Below are positions 10,138 to 19,193 of a stretch of DNA of 64,000 bases, one piece after another; within the stretch, counting starts at the first letter, position 1, and each line of letters opens with the position of its first letter. The DNA is from a bacterium. Its GTDB lineage: Bacteria; Electryoneota; Electryoneia; Electryoneales; Electryoneaceae. The notes under the pieces were generated by a model that saw nothing but the letters and a program-made list of their open reading frames with translations, did not search any database and was not told the DNA's origin. The stretch lies in NCBI GenBank assembly GCA_028278125.1, contig JANQEY010000297.1:1-64000 (forward strand), given 5' to 3'. The position numbers were made by a program, and so were the translations under genes.

Positions 10138-12681
10138 CTATTTTACATAGACTATCTTTTTGATGATATTATTCATTCCAGGTATGGAAGTCCTGATAAA
10201 ATACACTCCATTGGCTAAATTCTCGGCATTAATATCGAAAGAATGGGTTCCTTCCTGGTAATAATCATCAGTAATTATACTGACAACCTGGCCATTTATA
10301 TTATAGAGAGCTATTTCCAGATTTGACGGTTGACTTACTGTTACGTAAAATTTAGCAAATGCATTAAATGGATTGGGGAATACCGCTGAAACATCCACAT
10401 TTATATTATTCACTTCATTTGGTTTAGATACTTCTTCATCCTCTGATTCAATCAATATCCAATCTTCAAACCTCCAACCATCATACCTATGATCTGGGAT
10501 ATCCATCAGCAATGTTGTATTGGTTTTAAGGAAAGGGAAGCCATCTGTAGCTATAATTTCTTCAGGGTGCTGACCAATATTACAGCGTAATGTATAAATT
10601 CCCTGGGGTGCGTATGGTGGACAGAAGGAACGTGCCCTGAAACTGACTGTTTCCCCTCCAGGAATTACAAAACCGGTCAAGGACAGGGGCTCGAGTAGAT
10701 CGCCATCCGGCAGTACAACCTCCAGCCATCCCTCCCCGGTGTAGGCATTAACAGATTGATTAGTTACGGTAATGTCATACACCAGGTCACCACCTTCAGG
10801 CGGGATTATCGGGGGTGCTGTAACAGCATCCAGCTCAACTGTAATTGAAGGAGCTACATCATCGAGGAAGATAAAATCTTTATAGTCCCAGTCCAGATGT
10901 AGTGGCCATTGATCATATAAATGAGGATCATGCTCACCTGTAATGGAAATAAACGCACTTTGGCCGGGTGGGGTTAAGTTTTCCGCAAGAACGGTATCAG
11001 CCTGAAATTCGATGGCTTGCTGATAAGTTCCATGATCTCCGATTTCTCTTGGTATATTTTTAAGATGCCTTAGTTTAAAAGCATTGTTTTCAACCACGAT
11101 ATCATCGATGAGAGTTACATGGTCTTCACCAACAAATGCCGGTACATCACCATTATCCCACCACCAGACAGGTTTATTGTTCCAGTTGACAAAGTAATCT
11201 TGGTCCAGGTTAGTTGCCTGGGGTAGTTCTTCAAAAGGAATAATCCCACCCCATTCTTCGCTTCCGTCTCCATTATGCGGCAGCCTTGGATCAACACCGT
11301 CTGTCCGGTCATTGTAATGTCCAAGTAGCCAATACTTCAGGGTACCGTCATTACCTGCGTAAAAGAAGTTATAACTGGCTGAAACCTGCCAGAGTAGTTC
11401 CTCAAATTCCTCTACATTTGAAGCTTTCCATGCATTGTAACCCCAATCAAATTCATTGATGGAATTTTTTACCGACATTTTTAAAGTGAATGCCTGCTGG
11501 TTGGGTAAATCATGGGTAATTACGGGACCGTGTACAGAATAATATTTAGTAAATGTAGTAGGTATATTCAGGACGTAAATAGTATCCTCGACGGTCTCAA
11601 ACTCAACCCATTCGTCATTAAACAGGTATCTTTCCAGGGTGGTGTCCTGCAGGGTTTCAATGTAGAGATCGCAATTATCACTGTGTCCATTTGTTGCCGT
11701 AACGGCAAAATGTTCATTTCGTCCCGGAATGATTCCGGGTATACCTGGTATTATCGATCCAGCGATATGAAGAGTAGGGCAGAATAATTCGATTTCCATC
11801 AAAGTATTTGTGATAAAGATTTGTGGTTCTCCCATCTGCGGACATCCAAGCAGCATCGTACCACCTGACCGGGTTTTATTCTCACCAACCAATACAGCGT
11901 AACTTCCCAACCTGAGGTTCACATTGATGGATTTGAGAAAGTCATCTGCTTCTTTTCTTAATCTTGCCCAGTTTTCACCCACATGTGGTGAAACTCTGAT
12001 ACCGCAATATGAGTATTCCCTCTCCTCATGTAATGCAATTCCCTCGCCATGGATCGTTGTTGGAGCGGTAGGATCATTAATGGGTCTGTTCTCGTTGAAC
12101 CATTCCCATCCATGCTCTTCAAGTTCCTGTAACCTTTCCAGTTCCTGGCCACCGATTGTACCTGAAAATACAAGCCGGTATTCCGAAATAGCGATACAGT
12201 CATAAGGCGTCCAGTATTCCATCTCGGTATAATCAAGTAGATCCTGCGGCATGTATTGAACAGGATCGCTGATAATTGAATCAAGGTAAGCATTTACGCC
12301 ATCACTATAGGCATTTAATAAATCCTGCATATCCGCTGGGTAGTTCTCAAACTTTTCTACTCTTTCAGCATGTGACCATCCAAGTGTGCGGACAAGCCAA
12401 TCGTTTTGATAACCATCGAGACCATAAACACTGGCTAATTTGCCAAGGGCTGTTTTACGTGTTTTTTCCATCTGGACGAGTCGATCACGAGCAGTCACAA
12501 AACCCTGTCCGAAAAAAACACCGTACTCTGTATCACCAACAATATGCGGGACACCATAATCATCCCTGATAATTTCAACATACGTTCCGTCCGGTGCCGG
12601 TAAGACTGTAGAATTAGCATCATTTATAATTGAAAAAATGGAGAGGAATGTAATCAATACTACAGAGATTGTAGTTCTCAT
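10138..12681 (-). CDS. Penicillin-acylase family (S45) Ntn hydrolase with T9SS sorting domain
   Basis: An 847-residue predicted secreted amide hydrolase of the N-terminal nucleophile type. The ATG at 12681 has GAGG five bases upstream and starts a signal peptide (about 1-24). The N-terminal part shows the family signatures DGVPHI-like (DYGVPHIVGD) and GFVTARDRLVQMEK. The self-cleavage junction is LRLGSYAVLVG, placing the nucleophile at Ser260 where most relatives have SN. An ATNGHSDNCDLYIE stretch matches the conserved beta-chain Asn region, and PPGQSAF...DPHLYDQWPL matches the usual end of the beta chain. The acylase part is only about 610 residues, shorter than typical members. It is followed by the shared sandwich module, a GWRFEDW linker and a sorting domain from FPNPFNAFAK. 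The real substrate could be a beta-lactam, an acyl-homoserine lactone or another amide, and the sequence does not say which. Confidence 0.9.
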   Translation of the reverse strand: MRTTISVVLITFLSIFSIINDANSTVLPAPDGTYVEIIRDDYGVPHIVGDTEYGVFFGQGFVTARDRLVQMEKTRKTALGKLASVYGLDGYQNDWLVRTLGWSHAERVEKFENYPADMQDLLNAYSDGVNAYLDSIISDPVQYMPQDLLDYTEMEYWTPYDCIAISEYRLVFSGTIGGQELERLQELEEHGWEWFNENRPINDPTAPTTIHGEGIALHEEREYSYCGIRVSPHVGENWARLRKEADDFLKSINVNLRLGSYAVLVGENKTRSGGTMLLGCPQMGEPQIFITNTLMEIELFCPTLHIAGSIIPGIPGIIPGRNEHFAVTATNGHSDNCDLYIETLQDTTLERYLFNDEWVEFETVEDTIYVLNIPTTFTKYYSVHGPVITHDLPNQQAFTLKMSVKNSINEFDWGYNAWKASNVEEFEELLWQVSASYNFFYAGNDGTLKYWLLGHYNDRTDGVDPRLPHNGDGSEEWGGIIPFEELPQATNLDQDYFVNWNNKPVWWWDNGDVPAFVGEDHVTLIDDIVVENNAFKLRHLKNIPREIGDHGTYQQAIEFQADTVLAENLTPPGQSAFISITGEHDPHLYDQWPLHLDWDYKDFIFLDDVAPSITVELDAVTAPPIIPPEGGDLVYDITVTNQSVNAYTGEGWLEVVLPDGDLLEPLSLTGFVIPGGETVSFRARSFCPPYAPQGIYTLRCNIGQHPEEIIATDGFPFLKTNTTLLMDIPDHRYDGWRFEDWILIESEDEEVSKPNEVNNINVDVSAVFPNPFNAFAKFYVTVSQPSNLEIALYNINGQVVSIITDDYYQEGTHSFDINAENLANGVYFIRTSIPGMNNIIKKIVYVK

Positions 12682-12938
12682 TTTAACCTCGGAGATTGGC
12701 AAGCGATTCATTTTGAAATGATCGAAAAAGAACTTTATAACATAATGTGATAATACCCATGCTTCTCAGCAGTGAAGCATTGTTCCGCAGACGAGAATTT
12801 TAGAATTTTTAAGATAATTATAATGCTCGAAAATTGTCAAGTTTAAATCTAAGAATTTAGATATTTTGGGTTTTCAAGCTTATGCTAAATTAAGTATCAA
12901 CCTTGGCTTAACTGTTCAGGTACTATTCTCGTAAAATT

Positions 12939-12967
12939 GAAAAAGCATCCACAATTTGTGGATGCTT
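12939..12967 (-). terminator. Rho-independent terminator of the M14 carboxypeptidase gene
   Basis: A perfect 11-base stem (12943-12953 with 12957-12967) encloses a three-base loop and is followed on the minus strand by TTTTCAATTTT. It lies 35 bases past the stop codon. Confidence 0.88.
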
Positions 12968-13001
12968 ATATTATAAATATCAAATATTAAATTAACGATT
13001 A

Positions 13002-15698
13002 CTATTTCAGCAGAACAATTTTTGCCAAATCAATCTTATTGTCGCTTGACATAGCGCGGACAAAATATACCCCGCTATTCATATTTTTCCCGTCAAAAAT
13101 TACTTTATGTGTTCCCGGGCTGACCTGTCCGGAAAAGACACTACTCACTTCTCTGCCGAGCAGATTGAAAACATTAATCTCGAGTCCTGTTGCTTGTGGG
13201 ATTGAGATCGAGATGGTTGTTGTATTGTTGAACGGATTTGGGAAGACTTCATTGATTTTAAATATTTCCGGTACTGAAGAATTCGAATATTCGCTTAGAT
13301 CCGAATTATCGAATACCCATTCAGTTGATTCCCACCCCGACACATTCAGATGCCCCATCATCGGCTGGTCTAATGGGAGCTTGCCAAATTCAAATGTATC
13401 CATCGCTAAGACTGTTGGGTAATCACCAACTTTTGCGATGTAGGTATACATACCATTCGGAGCGGCTGCCGGGACAAACTGGGTTGGATTTGCAATTAAC
13501 ACTTGCCCGGGTTCCAGGGTTAAATTCTCAAATATATTCAGTGGGCCATATGGATTTCCATTTGGCAGGATCAATTCAGTCCATGCATCAAATACTACTT
13601 CATCCTCGGAAACATTCTCGACATTTGCGTTCCAGTCAAAGCTACCGCCCCAGCTGTCTATAAAAACCGGTGGATTCTGTGGAGTAGCTGTTAGGGACAG
13701 GATCTGGCCACCCTCGGCATCGAGATGTGTTTTTGCAGGGTAGGACCAGTCAGAGTAATGATCCTGTTCATCAATCGAACGAACTGAATAATACCTGTCT
13801 TCGGGTTCAACCAGGAGCGGGAAATTGACCAGCAATTCTGTCGGAATGTGGTTTTCTGCTATTAGAGCTGCAGAATTAAAAGAGGTAACAGGTGTTATGT
13901 CATCAATGTATATTCCGTCTCCGAACACATAACCGTCAGTTATGTATGCGAAACGAAGCCGCATGTTTTCACCAGTATGGTCATCCAGGTCAAAAACACC
14001 TTCAACCCAGCCGCCGGAAGATCCTGTGATACCATTTCCTAGGTTTGTACCATTAGGATTCCAGTTTGTTGTAATGTTGCCGGCGAGATTGAAATATGGA
14101 CCATTATCAAAACTGGCCTGCACATACGCGTAATCCCAGTTGCTTTCAATATCATACCAGCACTGTATTACCAGTTCATCACCAGCACCGACCTCATATT
14201 CCAGCATCGTAGTCATATAGTTATAATAGCGGTTTCCCGTGTTCGAGTAATAACTGTATGCACCACTATGGCTGAAACCGTTGTATTGTTCGAAACCGTT
14301 AAAATTCCAGGAGGGATTGTCATTCTCCGCATCGTCAGAGGTAGTAATTCCACTGTACTCAATAACATCGTACGCCATCGGATCATTTCCATATGGATCT
14401 TCGTCGGTGATCCAGCTGATCTCGAAGTTCGTGTCAGCAGTGTCGGGTGCGGTCACAACCGGAACTGGAGGATTTCCCAAGAGTAATGGATTACCACCCC
14501 ATTCACAGAAGGTTAAAAGCGGTTCTTCCTGTTCCTGTGATAACGGTTCGATACGATCAAGATCAGGCCAGAATCCATCCCATGAATTACCAACCTCGAA
14601 AACAAATGAAAAAATTCTGTTATCTGCTCCACCTTCCATCCAGTCGGCAGCATCACCGTTAACTGGATAAAGTACCTGTGGACAGGTGCCAACTTCCCAG
14701 TCGAGGGTGAGGTTCATAGCCTGGGCGAATGAGATGTAAATATCTAGGTATTCTGAGTCTATATCTGGATCATAACCAAAGGGGAAGATGATCATATCAC
14801 CATGAGAATGGTAATTAATGCATGAAACAAATTCCCGTGAATTAACAAAATCTATCACAACCTGTGTTTCAGGTTCAGACGCTGGAGAATCTCCACGGTA
14901 GGTTTCGCTCCAGACATAAGGAGATGATCCCTGGTTATCAAAACCCCACATGAAGGAGAAGTTTCGATTCAGGTCAACGCCATAAAGCACGTTATCGATA
15001 TAACGTTTATTTTTTCTCCACATCCCGCCACCGTTGGGATGAGTTTCTTCGTTGTACAGATAACCGTCAGGATTGATAACAGGTAGAACCCAGATTTCTC
15101 TCTCATTGACAATATCGGTTATTCTTTGATCTATGCCATAGTTATCAGCCAGGAGTTCACAGAAGTTCATAATTACATAGGGAACAATCACTTCCCTTGC
15201 ATGAATGTTTCCATTTATAAACACTTCAGGTTCGTCTTCATCGATTTCAGGATTGTCGGATATTTTGAAAGCAACTAATGGATTATCTTCAAGCGAGTAA
15301 CCGACTGTATCAAGTTCGCTGGTGATGTCTGGATTATCTGCTACAAAATCGTGCATCCAGTCACTGATCTCGCTGAATGTCGGGTATCCGCCCATATCAT
15401 CAAGTTCAGTGTCCAGCCGGCTGCGGTAATATTCCTCAACATTATCTTCGACTATCGTGTAGGTAAGTCCAAGACTGTTTAATCGTTCAATCGACTCCGG
15501 CCAACCAACAATCACCGCATGATCTCTTTGCTCATCCTCAGCAGGCATTATATCAAATTCGGCCAGAAGAAACTGGTGTTGCGATATGCCGTCAGGAAGA
15601 TAGACGTCAAGCAAAGGAGTAGATAGGGAACTCTGAAATGATAAAACCAGCATCAGACTAAAAAGAAGAAGAGTGTAACGTGCTTTGGAGCTGTTCAT
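13002..15698 (-). CDS. Secreted M14 zinc carboxypeptidase with T9SS sorting domain
   Basis: An 898-residue predicted extracellular metallocarboxypeptidase. The ATG at 15698 has GGAGG six bases upstream and begins a signal peptide (about 1-26). The M14 domain (about 100-400) has the zinc ligands His166 and Glu169 in NIHAREV and His297 in NYHSHG, the substrate-binding DLNRNF at about 242, and the general-base Glu368 in FVFEVG. A jelly-roll-like segment follows (about 430-640) that resembles a MAM/concanavalin-type sandwich. Then come the shared pre-sorting module (from LSLTATPQNPP), the linker GWESTEW, and a sorting domain from FPNPFNNTTT. All catalytic residues are present, so it should be active, removing C-terminal residues from peptides outside the cell. 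It would complement the endopeptidases encoded nearby. Confidence 0.94.
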   Translation of the reverse strand: MNSSKARYTLLLFSLMLVLSFQSSLSTPLLDVYLPDGISQHQFLLAEFDIMPAEDEQRDHAVIVGWPESIERLNSLGLTYTIVEDNVEEYYRSRLDTELDDMGGYPTFSEISDWMHDFVADNPDITSELDTVGYSLEDNPLVAFKISDNPEIDEDEPEVFINGNIHAREVIVPYVIMNFCELLADNYGIDQRITDIVNEREIWVLPVINPDGYLYNEETHPNGGGMWRKNKRYIDNVLYGVDLNRNFSFMWGFDNQGSSPYVWSETYRGDSPASEPETQVVIDFVNSREFVSCINYHSHGDMIIFPFGYDPDIDSEYLDIYISFAQAMNLTLDWEVGTCPQVLYPVNGDAADWMEGGADNRIFSFVFEVGNSWDGFWPDLDRIEPLSQEQEEPLLTFCEWGGNPLLLGNPPVPVVTAPDTADTNFEISWITDEDPYGNDPMAYDVIEYSGITTSDDAENDNPSWNFNGFEQYNGFSHSGAYSYYSNTGNRYYNYMTTMLEYEVGAGDELVIQCWYDIESNWDYAYVQASFDNGPYFNLAGNITTNWNPNGTNLGNGITGSSGGWVEGVFDLDDHTGENMRLRFAYITDGYVFGDGIYIDDITPVTSFNSAALIAENHIPTELLVNFPLLVEPEDRYYSVRSIDEQDHYSDWSYPAKTHLDAEGGQILSLTATPQNPPVFIDSWGGSFDWNANVENVSEDEVVFDAWTELILPNGNPYGPLNIFENLTLEPGQVLIANPTQFVPAAAPNGMYTYIAKVGDYPTVLAMDTFEFGKLPLDQPMMGHLNVSGWESTEWVFDNSDLSEYSNSSVPEIFKINEVFPNPFNNTTTISISIPQATGLEINVFNLLGREVSSVFSGQVSPGTHKVIFDGKNMNSGVYFVRAMSSDNKIDLAKIVLLK

Positions 15699-15835
15699 AA
15701 GTCGCCTCCAATCCATAAATCGTGAATTATAAATGTAGAAAAAATATAGTTTAATGATGAGAAACTGCCACCACGAACATATCCCAAAAAATACGAAATC
15801 GATATTGTGATTACAAGTTTATTCATGATTTAGAA

Positions 15836-15867
15836 AATAAAAATCCGCCGGTTGTCAAACGGCGGAT
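15836..15867 (-). terminator. Rho-independent terminator of the 915-residue T9SS protein gene
   Basis: An 8-base GC-rich stem (15843-15850 with 15860-15867) is followed on the minus strand by TTTTTATTTT. It lies 28 bases past the stop codon at 15896. Confidence 0.87.
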
Positions 15868-15895
15868 ATAATAATCGTTATTTATGGAAAGATTA

Positions 15896-18643
15896 TTAAC
15901 GTACGAGTATGACTTTCTGTACCTGGTTCAATTCACCCGGCACCAGGGCATGTACGAAATACAGTCCGCTGGAAAGGCCATGTGCATCGAAGGTGAACTG
16001 ATGATATCCTGCATCGAAGTAATCATTGGCGAGAATCGCCACCGTCTGTCCGAGAACATTTGTAACAACCAGGGTCAGCGATGATACATCAGGCAGTCCG
16101 ATTGAGACGGTCGTTGTCGGGTTAAACGGATTCGGATACGGTGTTTCGAAGATATAGTCCGTGGGGATAGCATTGCTGAACTCCGGTGTATCCAGTTCAT
16201 CAACTTCAATGAAATCGGTCAGCACCCAGCCGTCAGCATTAAAATTACCGGCAACTGTTGGACCAGCTACAACAATGGTAAATGGGAATGTTTGTTCAGC
16301 AACAATATCTCCTGCCCAGTAATCACCGACAACAGCATGGTAGGTGTAGACACCCGGAGGTGCGAAACCGGGAACAAACTGGTTAGGTGCTGCTACAAGG
16401 ACACCACCATCGGGCAACATCAGACCTGTGAACAGATTTAGCGGCCCATACGGCATACCCCATGGAAGTGTCAATGCAGTCCATGCATCAAATGTATAGG
16501 GACCGCCTGATACGTTCTGGACAAACGCGTTCCAGCCGAAGGTTCCTGGAGGATTAAGGATCGTCGGATCAACTGCTGGCCATGCATTCAAGATGAGTGG
16601 TGGAGGTGGTCCGCCACCAACATACATATTGTGAACAACAGTCTGGCAAATAGCGTAATCGTTGGGATCACCCCAGTATAAATCCCTTGCCGAACTGGTG
16701 AACCACTGTAAATGACCGCTACCTACATCCTTGGTAACCAGGATTGGATGACCGTCTCCATTCTCTGCACCTACCCAGTCAAGTGGATCATCTATCCGGA
16801 TCATATACCAGCTTGCTGAATTATTAACGTAGTTATAGAGATTCGGTAATCCTTGAACCAGCGGATGACCGGCATCAATAACCGATATATCCGGATCAAT
16901 TGCATTTTGGACCCAGCCTGTCACCCCTGTATGGTCTATCATGGCTGTAATGCCATCATAGAATGCCATCCAGTTTGAACCGCCATAAATATTTAGCATT
17001 CCACCATTGTTGATATAATCAACCATGATCTGTACATCGTCAGCAGTTGGTGTACCACCATCCATTGCCAGCATAACTGTCAGGTAACCAATAAAACCGA
17101 AATTATCCCAGTCACAATCCGCGTCATGGATGTAATGATAATTGACACCGGCATCATCCATTGCCTGCATCACTGAATTATTCACAGTGTGCGATGCCCA
17201 GAGAAGGTTGCGTGTATGACGGGAGAGACTATACTCAATAGTAGTTGGAATTAGTAACCCGTTGCCGTATCCAAAGCTTTGACCATATTCCATAGTTAAT
17301 GTATGAATAAGAACATGACCTCCATTGGGACCAACATCATACTCAATCATTGTCGGTTCACCCGCAGTTGTTTCCAGGATAACATCTGCATTTATCGGGT
17401 AACCGCTTAAGTAACCATGATTACATTGATTTCCAGTAATTGGATCAGGCATGTTCATAAGAATCGGGTGCTCTGGCCAGACTGCCCAGTTATCCGGATC
17501 GTTATAAATACCAAGATCCCAGGTATAACCTGTACCATCCCATAGTTCCCATTGCGGGGAATGAGCGTTAGTTGCACCGTTGAACTGGAGCCAGCCACCA
17601 CCAACGACATAATCTTCCAGCGTATTCATGTATAACGCCAGGTTGTTATAAAATGTCTGATCCTGTTCCGAATTAACTATTACAACGTCGTATCCGGAGA
17701 GGTCTAACCAACTCAAGTCAGCAGAGCCGTAAACTGTATAATCAATTTTCCAGCTCCAATCGAGGTGGTCTTCAACTCCATTTCCCCACCAGGTTGGATC
17801 ATCCATGATAAGTGCGACATCATACATTGGGGTAACGAGATCCATGGTATTATACTCGATATCATCGACAACGAGTACGGTTCCATCGAAATACAGTTCA
17901 ACTTTTGCGATATCATCCGCTACTATTGACATATTTTGCGCAGCAGTAGTAGAGGTAATCCAGTCCGAACCAAGCCAGTTGCCATCAACATCATACGCAT
18001 AGAGCCAAACATCTCCACCCGAGGCATGTCCTACATTCATGGATACAGACGAAACAGGTTCATAGAACAACATGGTTTGCGGTCCCTGGGGAATACCACC
18101 ATCCATTAAAGTAGCACCTGTATTAAAACAAAGTGCGTTTGGTGTGCTCATACCGGTGACAGTGAATGATACATAATCCAGTAGAGCACCACCATCCAAT
18201 CCGCCGGGTCCCTGGAAAACCACACCCTCGTAATAATATTCATGTGTCAGGCGGATGGTATTTACGAAAATTGTTGGTGCGCCAAAAACATCATCAAAAT
18301 TAACGGTATGCCAGGTGTCCAGTTCGTTATAATCGCCCCTGTATTCATCCCTCACTATATCCGGGGGAGGTGTCATACTGGGTATGCCATCAACGACATA
18401 CGGAGCATCAATAATTGCCCTCTCAATTGCTACCATTTCGGGTTGCCAGGAATCAGCAGATGATGGTGGGAAATTTGTCTGATCAATATCAGGCCAGACA
18501 AATTCTATCGGCGGGACCTGTTCTTCAAGGGCTGGTTGAACGTTTTCGGCAGTACCAGGCGTTGTTATCACATCTTCCGCCAAGGCGAAGGAATACGATA
18601 ACATAAGGCAGATTACTGCCGCCAGAATTACTAATTTCTTCAT
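15896..18643 (-). CDS. Secreted protein with two amidotransferase-like domains and T9SS sorting domain
   Basis: A 915-residue predicted secreted protein of unknown function. The ATG at 18643 has GGAGG five bases upstream and opens a signal peptide (about 1-22). An N-terminal beta-rich domain (about 105-265) carries GGALLDYVSF and DGGIPQGP signatures. Two Rossmann-like segments follow (about 273-480 and 485-675). They have the look of class I glutamine-amidotransferase-like folds (VALIMDD...DVVIVNSEQ and LLWASHTV...VMLAMDGG...LNIYGGSN). I see no Cys-His-Glu triad in them, so they are probably binding rather than catalytic. The shared sandwich module (about 685-795), linker GWVLTDFIE and sorting domain (from YPNPFNPTTT, about 836) end the protein. 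It is a paralogue of the gene at 19194-21938, diverged at the N-terminal side but nearly identical over the last 214 residues. Confidence 0.88.
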   Translation of the reverse strand: MKKLVILAAVICLMLSYSFALAEDVITTPGTAENVQPALEEQVPPIEFVWPDIDQTNFPPSSADSWQPEMVAIERAIIDAPYVVDGIPSMTPPPDIVRDEYRGDYNELDTWHTVNFDDVFGAPTIFVNTIRLTHEYYYEGVVFQGPGGLDGGALLDYVSFTVTGMSTPNALCFNTGATLMDGGIPQGPQTMLFYEPVSSVSMNVGHASGGDVWLYAYDVDGNWLGSDWITSTTAAQNMSIVADDIAKVELYFDGTVLVVDDIEYNTMDLVTPMYDVALIMDDPTWWGNGVEDHLDWSWKIDYTVYGSADLSWLDLSGYDVVIVNSEQDQTFYNNLALYMNTLEDYVVGGGWLQFNGATNAHSPQWELWDGTGYTWDLGIYNDPDNWAVWPEHPILMNMPDPITGNQCNHGYLSGYPINADVILETTAGEPTMIEYDVGPNGGHVLIHTLTMEYGQSFGYGNGLLIPTTIEYSLSRHTRNLLWASHTVNNSVMQAMDDAGVNYHYIHDADCDWDNFGFIGYLTVMLAMDGGTPTADDVQIMVDYINNGGMLNIYGGSNWMAFYDGITAMIDHTGVTGWVQNAIDPDISVIDAGHPLVQGLPNLYNYVNNSASWYMIRIDDPLDWVGAENGDGHPILVTKDVGSGHLQWFTSSARDLYWGDPNDYAICQTVVHNMYVGGGPPPPLILNAWPAVDPTILNPPGTFGWNAFVQNVSGGPYTFDAWTALTLPWGMPYGPLNLFTGLMLPDGGVLVAAPNQFVPGFAPPGVYTYHAVVGDYWAGDIVAEQTFPFTIVVAGPTVAGNFNADGWVLTDFIEVDELDTPEFSNAIPTDYIFETPYPNPFNPTTTVSIGLPDVSSLTLVVTNVLGQTVAILANDYFDAGYHQFTFDAHGLSSGLYFVHALVPGELNQVQKVILVR

Positions 18644-19139
18644 GGGTTCCTCCCAAGTTGAATGAGTGATGAACATAACCGCGCTAAGATGATTTTATCT
18701 AAGGTCGGCTATTCCATTATTTCAAAATGGGAATGCTGGGTGTGATAATTCTAGTATGCAGGCGATCTGGAAACGTTAATAGTTCATTCAAGCATTCCGG
18801 CTACCGATTTCAATGTTCCGAATTACAGGAAGCCAGTAAATTAAACACTCTCCAATTGTAATTCATTAAAAAACACAATTAAAGAGAAAAGGTTTCAACG
18901 AAACCATGCCAGAAAGATGTTTCCTCAATTATAACTGTTGTTAGAAGATCAAGATGTGGGCAAGTCTAATATATAACTACAATAATTATAAGAAAATACG
19001 TAAAACAAGAAATATCCAAAAATCATCAATTGAAAATATTGAGGAATTCTACCATGAATCAAGGAAAATCCCTGTTTTTTTTAAATAGTTTTAGTCTCGA
19101 GAGGTATACAATTAACACCACAAAATAAACTAAATAAAA
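18644..19139. promoter_or_regulatory. Upstream region of the 915-residue T9SS protein gene with inverted repeats
   Basis: The region holds GGAATGCT (18730-18737) facing AGCATTCC (18791-18798), and a hyphenated perfect palindrome GGTTTC-AAC-GAAACC (18891-18905). The first 150 bases upstream of the start are recognisably similar to the upstream region of the paralogue starting at 21938, including the boxes AGTATGCA, GATC..GAAAC and AGCATTCC. No convincing promoter hexamers could be assigned. The remainder is AT-rich without an open frame. Confidence 0.5.
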
Positions 19140-19167
19140 AATCCGCCGGCTGTGAAACCGACGGATT
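19134..19167 (-). terminator. Rho-independent terminator of the 914-residue T9SS protein gene
   Basis: A 10-base stem with one mismatch (19140-19149 with 19158-19167) is followed on the minus strand by TTTTTATTTAG. Its left arm repeats the ATCCGCCGG of the terminator at 15836-15867, so the terminator was probably copied together with the gene. Confidence 0.87.
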
Positions 19168-19193
19168 ATTTAACATTGATATGTTAAGAAGGA

